From positions 2,108,001 through 2,172,000 of the forward strand of contig NZ_CP090064.1 in the NCBI RefSeq assembly GCF_023100685.1: DNA of 64,000 nt. Direction: 5' to 3'. Source of the stretch: Proteus vulgaris (GTDB lineage Bacteria; Pseudomonadota; Gammaproteobacteria; Enterobacterales; Enterobacteriaceae). Both the position numbers and the translations under genes were made by a program. Positions 54,110 to 62,127 of this stretch are shown here, piece after piece. Positions within the stretch are counted from its first letter, which is position 1; each line of letters starts with the position of its first letter. Below the pieces are notes generated by a model. That model was not told the DNA's origin, did no database searches, and saw nothing but the letters and a program-made list of their open reading frames with translations.

Positions 54110-54997
54110 ATGGAACATCGTATGCAACAAATAAAACAAAAAACGCAAACTAATGGTTGGATAAATGGCTTTATTGGTATGCTAATTTTTAGTGGATCTT
54201 TACCTGCTACAAAAGCTGCTGTATTAGGTTTTGAACCTTTATTTCTAACAGCAGCAAGAGCGAGTATTGCTGGATTATTATCTTTAGTAATGTTGTTGTT
54301 ATATAAAGAAAAATTACCAACATTTAAACAATGGATTTCATTAACAGTCGTTTCATTAGGTGTCGTGGTAGGTTTTCCGCTGTTAACCGCTATTGCATTA
54401 CAAGAGATAACATCCGCACACTCCCTCGTTTTTCTGGCCTTATTACCATTATCTACGGCAATTTTTGCTGTAATTCGTGGTGGTGAAAAGCCTCGTCCTA
54501 CTTTTTGGCTTTTTTCTATTGTTGGCAGTTTATTAGTGATGGGATATGCCCTTTCTCAAGGTGGAGCATCATCTATCAGTGCTGATTTATTAATGATAGC
54601 GTCAGTCATTGTTTGTGGTTTAGGTTATGCAGAAGGCGCAACATTAACGAAACAACTAGGTGGCTGGCAAGTTATCTGTTGGGCTTTAATTGTATCATTG
54701 CCTCCAATGCTTATTCTTAGCTTTATTCTTATGCCAGAAGAATTAACAAAAATTAGCCTTTCTGCATGGATTGGTTTAGGTTATGTTTCACTTTTTAGTA
54801 TGCTGATTGGTTTTATTTTTTGGTACAAAGGATTATCGCAAGGTGGGATAGCAGCTGTAGGTCAGCTTCAATTATTACAGCCTTTCTTTGGATTAGGTTT
54901 AGCGGCCGTATTACTTCATGAATCTGTCAATTTATTGATGTTGCTTGTAACTGTTGGTGTTATTTTTTGCGTTGCGGGTTCACGAAAATATGCTTGA
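54110..54997 (+). CDS. EamA-family (DMT) transporter
   Basis: 295 aa, ten hydrophobic helices in two EamA repeats (about 15-145 and 155-290). Typical patterns: GSLPATKAAVLGFEPLFLTAARA in the first repeat and FWYKGLSQGGIAAVGQLQLLQPFFGLGLAAVLLHE in the second. Probable amino-acid or metabolite exporter. MocR regulators frequently control divergent EamA genes, so this pair is a plausible regulatory unit. Ends in a strong terminator. Confidence 0.85.
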   Translation: MEHRMQQIKQKTQTNGWINGFIGMLIFSGSLPATKAAVLGFEPLFLTAARASIAGLLSLVMLLLYKEKLPTFKQWISLTVVSLGVVVGFPLLTAIALQEITSAHSLVFLALLPLSTAIFAVIRGGEKPRPTFWLFSIVGSLLVMGYALSQGGASSISADLLMIASVIVCGLGYAEGATLTKQLGGWQVICWALIVSLPPMLILSFILMPEELTKISLSAWIGLGYVSLFSMLIGFIFWYKGLSQGGIAAVGQLQLLQPFFGLGLAAVLLHESVNLLMLLVTVGVIFCVAGSRKYA

Positions 54998-55021
54998 TTA
55001 ATATCAATGAATTAAAGCTAA

Positions 55022-55055
55022 AAAACACGCTAAATATTTTTATTTAGCGTGTTTT
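55022..55055. terminator. Bidirectional terminator between the EamA gene and ddlA
   Basis: Perfect 15-base stem AAAACACGCTAAATA / TATTTAGCGTGTTTT with a 4-base loop, between converging genes. Confidence 0.9.
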
Positions 55056-55063
55056 CATTTTAA

Positions 55064-56164
55064 TTAAAGTTCACACTTCGTTTTCAAAGCAGCCGTTTTT
55101 TTATGATGATCCAGTGCTAACTCAATTAATTTAGTAATTAACGACTGATAGCCTAAACCAGCACTTTGCCATAATTTTGGATACATACTGATATTTGTAA
55201 ACCCTGGCAATGTGTTTATTTCATTAATCACAACTCGGTTATCTTGAGTTAAGAATACATCAACACGAGCCATACCTAAGCAATTAAGAACACGGTATGC
55301 TTTTAATGCCACTTGGCGAATATGTAAACTAGTATCTTCGTTCATTATTGCTGGAACAACGACTTTTGCACCATCGTCATCAATGTATTTTGTGTTATAG
55401 GCATAGAAAGCATCGTTTAGTACGATCTCGCCACACGGGCTGACTTCAGGATTTTCGTTACCTAAAACGGCACATTCAATTTCACGACCCACAATAGCAC
55501 TTTCAACAATAACTTTAAGATCATACTCAAATGCCATTGCTAATGCTGCATTAAATTCTTCTTCATTATTAACTTTGCTTATTCCTACAGAAGAACCTAG
55601 ATTCGCAGGCTTAATAAATAAAGGAAGTCCTAATTGACGAACCATTTCATTGTAAGGAATATCATCAATTTGATGCGCCATGATCGTAATAAACGGTGCG
55701 ACCGCTAATCCCGCGCCATCAAGAAGGCGTTTAGTGATGTCTTTATCCATACAAGCAGCGGAACTCATGATATTTGGGCCAACATACGGCATATCTATCA
55801 TGTGTAATAAACCTTGCAATGTACCATCTTCGCCATAAGCGCCATGGACAATTGGAAAGACAACATCAATTTGAGGAAGTGCTTGGCCGTCTTCTAAAGA
55901 AATGAATTGATTTTTTTCACTACCTGGAATAATTGCAACTGCTCTTAACGGATTACTTAATGAGATAGTTTTAGGATTATCGCTATTGAGTAGATAGTCA
56001 GCTTCTGAATATTCATGCCACTGGCCTTGTTCATTAATACCGATTAAGCAAAGGTCGAATTTCGTTCGATCTAATTCATTAATAATATTTTTTGCTGATT
56101 GTAATGAAACTTGATGTTCTGTGGATTTTCCACCAAAAATAATAGCGACTCTTAATTTACTCAT
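55064..56164 (-). CDS. ddlA: D-alanine--D-alanine ligase A
   Basis: 366 aa, same length as E. coli DdlA (364). ATP-grasp enzyme that makes the D-Ala-D-Ala dipeptide for peptidoglycan in the cytoplasm. Motifs: FGGKSTEHQVSLQSA at the N-terminus, FPIVHGAYGEDGTLQGLL, KPANLGSSVGISKV, REIECAVLGN, and the metal-binding INEINTLPGFTNISMYPKLW. DdlA rather than DdlB is favoured by length and sequence; DdlB normally sits in the division cluster. AAGGTTAG before the ATG. Monocistronic. Confidence 0.95.
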   Translation of the reverse strand: MSKLRVAIIFGGKSTEHQVSLQSAKNIINELDRTKFDLCLIGINEQGQWHEYSEADYLLNSDNPKTISLSNPLRAVAIIPGSEKNQFISLEDGQALPQIDVVFPIVHGAYGEDGTLQGLLHMIDMPYVGPNIMSSAACMDKDITKRLLDGAGLAVAPFITIMAHQIDDIPYNEMVRQLGLPLFIKPANLGSSVGISKVNNEEEFNAALAMAFEYDLKVIVESAIVGREIECAVLGNENPEVSPCGEIVLNDAFYAYNTKYIDDDGAKVVVPAIMNEDTSLHIRQVALKAYRVLNCLGMARVDVFLTQDNRVVINEINTLPGFTNISMYPKLWQSAGLGYQSLITKLIELALDHHKKTAALKTKCEL

Positions 56165-56352
56165 TTTCTAACCTTTTATAGGACAGCTATAGCGAATAGG
56201 TAGCAATATATCATGATAAAAACCCCCAATGTAGGTAGATAGTTCTTATCTGCGAAAAATCACGATAAAATGATGAAATTCTATGATTTAGAGTGTAAAA
56301 ACATCACTCTTTAAAGCGATAACAACAAAGTTATTCGCATAAGCTAAATGCC

Positions 56353-56629
56353 ATGTCTGATATAAAACAATCGATTGAAATGGATATTACCGAGGTTGTA
56401 AAAACAACGGGTATTGTTTCTTTAGCAATCCGCTATTATGAGAAAAAGAACTTATTAACTTGATAGGACGTAAAGGAATTAAGCGTGAATATCATCGTGA
56501 TGTTCTGAGCTGTCACAGCAAGTTCATTTTTCTTTAGATGAAATAGCTCTACTTCGCGCCAATCAACGAATACCGATAATAGATAGAAATTGTTCTTTAT
56601 TTGTTCGTCATTATCTTAAGTCCGCTTAA
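56353..56629 (+). pseudogene. Broken MerR-family regulator gene
   Basis: The first frame (56353-56463) encodes the MerR DNA-binding start MDITEVVKTTGIVSLAIRYY and stops after 36 codons. A second frame continues with LIGRKGIKREYHRDVL, and a third with VHFSLDEIALLRANQ, ending at 56629. Together these follow the MerR order helix-turn-helix, wing, helix, but with at least two frame changes and an internal deletion. No intact reading frame restores the protein. Remnant of a regulator, perhaps once of the ABC-F gene downstream. Confidence 0.75.
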
Positions 56630-56640
56630 ATAGCGGACTT
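56618..56640 (+). terminator. Hairpin at the end of the merR remnant
   Basis: Perfect 9-base stem AAGTCCGCT / AGCGGACTT with a 5-base loop; no T run, so termination is uncertain. Confidence 0.5.
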
Positions 56641-56749
56641 TCACACAAAATGATACCTTTTGTTTTTCTTGCAGGATTGCATATCAGAAATCTATCTTGA
56701 TAGAATTACATTACCGATTAACTTTTAAACTTAGAGAAGGAGGCTAATT

Positions 56750-56833
56750 ATGCTTTTGTGTGATCTTATTGAATACTCACACTTCTTTGGTAATCGCCAC
56801 AGCTCAGGCTCTCACAGTATTTTACTGCGCTAA
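56750..56833 (+). CDS. 27-residue leader peptide upstream of the ABC-F gene
   Basis: A short frame preceded by a near-consensus ribosome-binding site (AAGGAGG, spacing 6). It encodes MLLCDLIEYSHFFGNRHSSG and seven more residues, rich in Ser and His, ending at a TAA. A base-paired element overlaps its last codons (see the next entry). This is the layout of ribosome-stalling attenuators before antibiotic-responsive ABC-F and erm genes. It is too short for gene callers and unproven. Confidence 0.6.
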   Translation: MLLCDLIEYSHFFGNRHSSGSHSILLR

Positions 56834-56844
56834 CCTGCCTGAGC
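56802..56844 (+). promoter_or_regulatory. Leader hairpin overlapping the leader-peptide end
   Basis: GCTCAGGC / GCCTGAGC, perfect 8-base stem. The left arm is coding for the leader peptide and the right arm lies just beyond its stop. A ribosome stalled in the leader would open it. Confidence 0.6.
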
Positions 56845-56898
56845 GACGTTAACTATTACCTCTCCTCAGCTTACAGGGTTATCGCAAGATATTACCCA

Positions 56899-56914
56899 AG
56901 GCGTTGCTACGCCT
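56899..56914 (+). promoter_or_regulatory. Second leader hairpin next to the ABC-F start
   Basis: AGGCGT / ACGCCT perfect 6-base stem with a 4-base loop, followed by AAAAATGAG. It ends 15 bases before the ATG and may modulate access to the GAG ribosome-binding site. Confidence 0.5.
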
Positions 56915-56929
56915 AAAAATGAGTAAGCT

Positions 56930-58678
56930 ATGAGCACATTATTATCTACACAAAATCTGTCTTTCCATAATAACTACGGTTTGTTATTAAATAATATTTC
57001 TTTAGCTCTAATTAAAGGTGAAAAAATTGGTTTAATTGGCCATAACGGCTGTGGAAAAAGTACATTATTAAAACTTTTATCACATCAATTAACACCGAAT
57101 GAAGGCGTTATTTCCATTGCTAATCAAACCGTAATGGCCTATATAGAGCAACACCTTCCCCAAGAGCTACAGCCAATGACATTAATGGATGCTGTACTTC
57201 ATAAACTTCCTGAAGAATACAGATTATCTGAAGGCTGGCGAGCTGAGTTATTGCTAAGTGAAATGGGATTTAAACTTCACGAGAAAGATCTACTTGTTTC
57301 ACAATTAAGTGGTGGTCAACACACTCGTTTATTATTAGCGAGAGCGTTAATTATTGAGCCTGATTTATTATTACTTGATGAGCCGAGTAATCATCTCGAT
57401 TTGCCGACTATTTTATGGTTAGAAACATTTTTAAAACAGTGGCGTGGTAGTTTTATCTTGGTTTCACATGATAATACGTTATTAGACAACGTAACGAATT
57501 GTACATGGATCATTCGTGATAAATCGCTATCTATTTTTCGTTTACCCTGCTCTCAAGCTAGAGTGGCGCAAGAAGAGCAAGATATTAGTGCACAACATCG
57601 TCATAATGCACAACAAAAAGAGATAGATAGAATAGCCCAAAGTGCAAAACAACTCGCAATATGGGGTCATGTTTATGATAACGAAAATTTATCTCGTAAA
57701 GCCAAACAGATGGAAAAACATATCGTTCGTTTAAAAGATGAACAAACTGAAGTGACGGACGGAAATCAATGGATATTACAATTTTCTGGAACGACGTTAC
57801 GAGCGGATAGACTTTGTGAATTAAATCAGCTCGCTGTTATTCCTGCTGAAAACACTCCAACTTTATACACTGTCGAAAATCAGCGTATCAAAAGTGGTGA
57901 TCGGGTGGCAATAATCGGTGCTAATGGAACCGGAAAATCATCACTATTGAAGATGATCTGGTCACTTAGTTCAGTTAAAGCAAATGAACAAAGTGAAATA
58001 AGGTTGCATCCTCGTGTTGAGCTGGGCTATTACGATCAAAAAATTGCTCAATTAATTGATAATGATACTCTTTCTGATGCATTAAAACCGTTTGCTCCAT
58101 TAACAGATGAACAACGTAAAATGGCACTGATTAGTGCAGGCTTTGTTTATACTAGACATGAGCAAAAAATTAGTACATTAAGTGGTGGTGAGCGCGCTCG
58201 CTTATTATTTGTTGGACTAAGTTTAGCTAAGTATTCTTTTCTTATGCTAGATGAACCCACTAACCATATTGATATGGAAGGTAAAAAAGCATTAGCTGAA
58301 CAGATCAGTCAATTTCCTGGTGGTGTTTTATTAGTTAGCCATGATAGAGAATTGATTGAAAATAGCTGTAATCGTTTTTGGTATATTCACAACGGTGTCT
58401 TAACAGAACATCATGATATTGAAGCCATTTATCAGCTTATTTCAGAAGAAGAAACACCAGAAGTTCTGCTAATGGATAAACTCAATAACTCGCAGAATAT
58501 CTCATCAATGCCATTAGTTTCACATGATGATGATGATAAAAAACTCTTTAAGTTAATTGAGCTAGAAGATAAGTTAGAGGCTGATTTAGCGCGTAAAACA
58601 AGTCATCAAAAACCGGCTTTACAAACTCAATGGAAATTAGAGATTAGCCAGCTAAAACATGCACTTAAATTGATTTAA
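56930..58678 (+). CDS. ABC-F family ATPase, candidate ribosome-protection protein
   Basis: 582 aa, two ABC ATPase domains. Walker A GHNGCGKST (37-45) and GANGTGKSS; signatures LSGGQHTRLLLA and LSGGERARLLFV; Walker B with DEPSNHLDL and DEPTNHIDM; linker about 205-290. C-terminal tail of about 60 residues predicted coiled-coil. No membrane segments. It is not one of the four E. coli ABC-F proteins (EttA, Uup, YheS, YbiT). Together with the leader peptide and hairpins upstream, an inducible antibiotic-resistance ABC-F is the favoured idea, but no drug can be named. Ribosome-binding site weak (GAG). Confidence 0.82.
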   Translation: MSTLLSTQNLSFHNNYGLLLNNISLALIKGEKIGLIGHNGCGKSTLLKLLSHQLTPNEGVISIANQTVMAYIEQHLPQELQPMTLMDAVLHKLPEEYRLSEGWRAELLLSEMGFKLHEKDLLVSQLSGGQHTRLLLARALIIEPDLLLLDEPSNHLDLPTILWLETFLKQWRGSFILVSHDNTLLDNVTNCTWIIRDKSLSIFRLPCSQARVAQEEQDISAQHRHNAQQKEIDRIAQSAKQLAIWGHVYDNENLSRKAKQMEKHIVRLKDEQTEVTDGNQWILQFSGTTLRADRLCELNQLAVIPAENTPTLYTVENQRIKSGDRVAIIGANGTGKSSLLKMIWSLSSVKANEQSEIRLHPRVELGYYDQKIAQLIDNDTLSDALKPFAPLTDEQRKMALISAGFVYTRHEQKISTLSGGERARLLFVGLSLAKYSFLMLDEPTNHIDMEGKKALAEQISQFPGGVLLVSHDRELIENSCNRFWYIHNGVLTEHHDIEAIYQLISEEETPEVLLMDKLNNSQNISSMPLVSHDDDDKKLFKLIELEDKLEADLARKTSHQKPALQTQWKLEISQLKHALKLI

Positions 58679-58701
58679 GATAGATGGGATTTTGTTTAAA
58701 C

Positions 58702-58728
58702 AAAAAGGATCACATCGTGATCCTTTTT
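58702..58728. terminator. Bidirectional terminator
   Basis: Perfect 12-base stem AAAAAGGATCAC / GTGATCCTTTTT with a 3-base loop, between converging genes. Confidence 0.92.
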
Positions 58729-58736
58729 TATTGTTC

Positions 58737-59057
58737 TTATTTTACTAATTCATATTCAATAAGATATAAAGACTGAATTGTCGGATAAATATCTTTGATA
58801 AGCGCTTTCAACACAGGAAGTGTCATACCCTCCTGTTGTGCGTGATACTCATTAATATCATCATAGCATAAAGGCGATACCGCTATGATTTTCAATTTTC
58901 CATAGTAAGTGCGATGTTCGTTAGCAAATAATTCAACAATGCTTCCTGGTTTGTAATCACTTTCGTTTTCATCTCGGATGGTAATCACTTTTTTTTCTTC
59001 AAGAATAGAAGGAATTAAACGTTCAAAAAAAGTAATTTCTGTTGGTATTGCCGACAT
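58737..59057 (-). CDS. yqfB: ASCH-domain N4-acetylcytidine amidohydrolase (YqfB)
   Basis: 106 aa, whole protein is one ASCH domain, collinear with E. coli YqfB (ITFFERL, KKVITIRDENESDYKPGS, HAQQEGMTLPVLKALIKDIYP, YLIEYELVK). The E. coli enzyme hydrolyses N4-acetylcytidine to cytidine. The catalytic Lys/Thr/Glu region is preserved around residues 22-30 and near the C-terminus. It is last in a run of three genes with the ada-like and alkA-like genes, 61 bases after the former. Confidence 0.9.
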   Translation of the reverse strand: MSAIPTEITFFERLIPSILEEKKVITIRDENESDYKPGSIVELFANEHRTYYGKLKIIAVSPLCYDDINEYHAQQEGMTLPVLKALIKDIYPTIQSLYLIEYELVK

Positions 59058-59118
59058 AATATTAACTCATATACTTATTGATAAATTACTAATTATCTTA
59101 TCATGCAATAACTACTCT

Positions 59119-59967
59119 TTACTCTTTTTTGGCTATTGGCGAGTTATTTAATGCCTCCACCTGAAGTAACTTAGCTTTACGCTCAATTCCCCAACGATAA
59201 CCTGATAAATCACCATTTTGACGAATAACACGATGACAAGGTATCGCCACAGCAAGTTTATTAGCTGCACAGGCATTTGCTACCGCACGATATGCTTTAG
59301 GGGAACCTATTTTATTGGCAATTTCTTGATATGTCATAGTACTGCCGAAAGGGATATCTAATAATGCCTGCCATACTTTTTGTTGAAAAACAGTACCTTG
59401 AATATCAAGAGGTAAAGATAGCGGTTGTTTGGGTAATTCAATAAAACCGATAACTTGGGCTATTATTTGTTCAAATTCTTTATTTGCACCAATTAATTCA
59501 GCAAGAGGAAATTGTTTTTGTAAATCTTTTAATAACTGTTCTGCATCATCTCCTAGCATAATAGCGCAAATCCCCTTTTCGCTTTGAGCCACAAGAATAT
59601 TGCCTAAAGAGCACAATGCAATTGCAAAAAAGATAGCAATATTCTTACCGCCTGTACGCCAATTTGTTGGCGTCATTCCTAATATTGCAGCTGCATTTTC
59701 ATAAAAACGGCTATTAGCATTGAAGCCTGATTGATAAATCGCATCTGTAATACTGCCATCTTGAACCAATGCTTTTTTTATTAATTTTTGGCGATAAGCA
59801 TTAGCATAATCTTTTGGCGTGATCCCCATCGTTGATTTAAATAAACGATGAAAATGATATGGACTAGCCATAACATGCTCAGCAATACGAGCTAGTGAAA
59901 CATCACCGTTGTTTTTTTCAATAAAACGGCAAGCTTGCTCAATAAGTTGATTATGTTTACTTTCCAT
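59119..59967 (-). CDS. AraC-type DNA-binding/O6-methylguanine methyltransferase fusion (short Ada)
   Basis: 282 aa. N-terminal AraC helix-turn-helix (about 5-105, LARIAEHVMASPYHFHRLFKSTMGITPKDY) fused to a DNA methyltransferase domain with the alkyl-acceptor PCHRV (Cys244) and GSPKAYRAVANACAANK. It lacks the N-terminal zinc domain of E. coli Ada (354 aa) that accepts methyl groups from phosphotriesters and triggers activation. It can therefore repair O6-methylguanine, but how it would sense damage is unclear. Downstream of an alkA-like gene on the same strand (77 bases). Confidence 0.9.
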   Translation of the reverse strand: MESKHNQLIEQACRFIEKNNGDVSLARIAEHVMASPYHFHRLFKSTMGITPKDYANAYRQKLIKKALVQDGSITDAIYQSGFNANSRFYENAAAILGMTPTNWRTGGKNIAIFFAIALCSLGNILVAQSEKGICAIMLGDDAEQLLKDLQKQFPLAELIGANKEFEQIIAQVIGFIELPKQPLSLPLDIQGTVFQQKVWQALLDIPFGSTMTYQEIANKIGSPKAYRAVANACAANKLAVAIPCHRVIRQNGDLSGYRWGIERKAKLLQVEALNNSPIAKKE

Positions 59968-60044
59968 TATGGTAGTCCTTTAAATGCGGAATTATGGCTA
60001 TTATCGGCAGACATAATGAATAAAGAACTCCGTTTATTGCTCAA

Positions 60045-60653
60045 TTACTCTGGCTCTTTAGATAATGCCCATAAATAAAGTGATGCCGTAGAACCGTAGG
60101 GTGAATAGCGTTTTCGGTAGCGTTCGAAGCGTGTTTTATCTAATGTTTTATGACGATAAAGACGCATAATCCCACGTTGAATAGCTAAATCTCCCCAACT
60201 CAAAATATCTGGTCGATTAAGTGAAGAAATTAATAGCATTTCTGCTGTCCAAACCCCAATACCTTTTAATTGAATTAAAGTATCAATAACCTCTTTATCT
60301 GTCATATCAGGAATTTTATTTAATTTTAATTCCCCAGAGATTACTGAGTTTGCAATGCCAATAATATAACCTGCTTTGCGCATTGTCATACCACATTGCT
60401 GAATTTCTTGTTCAGTTAATATACTAATACGTTCTGGTGTATAGACACCTTCACATAAATTCAATAGCCTTTGATGCACCGTTATGGCAGCAGAAACAGA
60501 AATCTGTTGCTCGATAATATTTTTAACTAATGCTGTAAATAAATCAGGTGTAATAGGACGCTTAATATCCCCCATTCTTTCAATGAGTGCAGCTAAACGC
60601 TTATCACGCTGTTTTAAGGTTTTTATCTCTTTTTCACCATATTGGAAGTACAT
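60045..60653 (-). CDS. DNA-3-methyladenine glycosylase II-like (AlkA family)
   Basis: 202 aa from the ATG at 60653, which has GAGTGA at good spacing; the upstream ATG at 60680 has none. HhH-GPD fold: helix-hairpin-helix LKGIGVWTAEML (129-140) and catalytic Asp155 in WGDLAIQRG. It excises alkylated purines from DNA. E. coli AlkA is about 282 aa; this is the shorter form without the N-terminal beta domain. Forms a probable alkylation-repair operon with the Ada-like gene downstream. Confidence 0.88.
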   Translation of the reverse strand: MYFQYGEKEIKTLKQRDKRLAALIERMGDIKRPITPDLFTALVKNIIEQQISVSAAITVHQRLLNLCEGVYTPERISILTEQEIQQCGMTMRKAGYIIGIANSVISGELKLNKIPDMTDKEVIDTLIQLKGIGVWTAEMLLISSLNRPDILSWGDLAIQRGIMRLYRHKTLDKTRFERYRKRYSPYGSTASLYLWALSKEPE

Positions 60654-61027
60654 AAATTCACTCAGATAAACTGGAAACATTAAAATTAGTATAACGTGAA
60701 AGTAGAGATACTATGCACTCCATTTTTTGCTTTTTCCTTTATGTAGATCTAATAAGATAGTAACAATTTCCTAGTGTAGGCATTACTGTTCTATCAATAG
60801 AATAAAAAGATATTAAATAATTAAATTAATATCTTTTCATATTATTACATTAACGAGAGGAACTTGTTTTGTTATATGATAATAGAACATAAATATTATT
60901 ACAATTAAAAACCATTAAGTTTAAAAACGAAATATAAAATAAAAAATATTAAATAATCATCTATAATTTATTTGCTTTAATGATTTTCTATATCAATTAT
61001 TAACTACATCTAATTATAAGGTTTAAT
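60654..61027. other. 374-base very AT-rich gap before the methyltransferase
   Basis: Among the most AT-rich stretches of the window. A TATAAT occurs at 60962-60967. It probably holds the methyltransferase promoter and may be bound by H-NS; no gene seen. Confidence 0.55.
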
Positions 61028-62050
61028 ATGAGAAATAGTACTTTGAATTTAAAAAACAAATCAGCAGCTTTAGATTTAATGAAAAAATCAATGAGTTTTA
61101 CCGTACCTGGTGCGTTAAGAGTTGCTGCTAAATTAAAAATTGCTGATTTATTGAAAGACGGTCCTAAAAATATCAATGAGATTGCAGAAGAAACAAACTC
61201 TATTCCTTCAGTTTTAAATAGAATATTAAGAATGCTAGCGTCAGAGAACATACTTTATGAATCTGAAAATCTTAATTATTCTCTTGCTCCTGCCGGGCAA
61301 TTTTTATTAAGTGATCACGAATATAGCTTACGTGATGCCATATTAATGTTAACGAATGAAACATTATGGCGACCTGTCGGCGATATAACTGAATCAGTGC
61401 AAGGTAACCCGGCTTTTGAAAACTTGTATGGAATGTCCTTTTATCAATACTGGCAAGATAATACAAGAGAAGATCATGATTTTCAGGCTGGCATGAGCTC
61501 ACTTTCAAAAATAGAAAATTACTTCATTATTAAATATTATGAATTTCCTGAAAATAAAATTGTTACTGATATTGCAGGAGGTTTAGGAGGATTATTATTA
61601 GAAGTATTAAAAAATAATCCAACTTTAAAAGGTCAGTTATTTGATCGTCAACATGTATTAGAACGCACTAAATTAGTAGAGTTAGGTGATGATAGCCGCT
61701 GGAAATTAGTCCCTGGAGATTTATTTGGTAAATACCCTGAATCAGATATTTATTTAATTAAGTATATTATTCATGATTGGGATGATGAAAGTGTCATTAA
61801 AATATTTAAAAATTTCCGTGAGGCAATGAAAGAAGATTCAAAAATACTTATTATTGAACCTGTCGTTTTTAAGAAGAATATTCCTGATATTGCAAAATAC
61901 ATGGATCTTCTTTGTGTTAGTGCGTTTCCTGAATCAGGAGAGCGCACTGAAGAAGAATTTATTAAGTTATTAGATAAAGCAGATTTGAAAATTAATAAAT
62001 TTATCAAAACAGAGACATATAATTCAATATTAGAAGTAGTTATCAAATAA
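61028..62050 (+). CDS. SAM-dependent O-methyltransferase (family 2, acetylserotonin/hydroxyneurosporene type)
   Basis: 340 aa. N-terminal winged-helix dimerisation domain (about 15-100: ALDLMKKSMSFTVPGALRVAAKLKIADLL, IPSVLNRILRMLAS) and C-terminal methyltransferase domain with the SAM loop DIAGGLGGLLLEVL (about 180-193), LVPGDLF and HDWDDE (catalytic histidine region). Enzymes of this class methylate hydroxyls of small, often aromatic, secondary metabolites. No biosynthetic partners lie nearby. Composition is more AT-rich than its neighbours, suggesting transfer. Confidence 0.85.
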   Translation: MRNSTLNLKNKSAALDLMKKSMSFTVPGALRVAAKLKIADLLKDGPKNINEIAEETNSIPSVLNRILRMLASENILYESENLNYSLAPAGQFLLSDHEYSLRDAILMLTNETLWRPVGDITESVQGNPAFENLYGMSFYQYWQDNTREDHDFQAGMSSLSKIENYFIIKYYEFPENKIVTDIAGGLGGLLLEVLKNNPTLKGQLFDRQHVLERTKLVELGDDSRWKLVPGDLFGKYPESDIYLIKYIIHDWDDESVIKIFKNFREAMKEDSKILIIEPVVFKKNIPDIAKYMDLLCVSAFPESGERTEEEFIKLLDKADLKINKFIKTETYNSILEVVIK

Positions 62051-62060
62051 TAAAATTTTT

Positions 62061-62078
62061 TCTCTAATAAATTAGAGA
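62061..62078 (+). other. Small perfect hairpin after the methyltransferase
   Basis: TCTCTAAT / ATTAGAGA, 8-base stem with a 2-base loop, 10 bases after the stop codon and just before the main terminator. Confidence 0.4.
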
Positions 62079-62083
62079 GATCA

Positions 62084-62111
62084 AAAAAGGTCACTTTATA
62101 GTGACCTTTTT
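62084..62111. terminator. Bidirectional terminator
   Basis: Perfect 12-base stem AAAAAGGTCACT / AGTGACCTTTTT with a 4-base loop, between the converging methyltransferase and leuE genes. Confidence 0.92.
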
Positions 62112-62127
62112 AACTAAAACTATATTC

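Noticed and set aside
56899..56914. Rho-independent terminator before the ABC-F gene
   Set aside because: The hairpin is followed by A residues, not T residues, so it cannot be a classical terminator on the plus strand.
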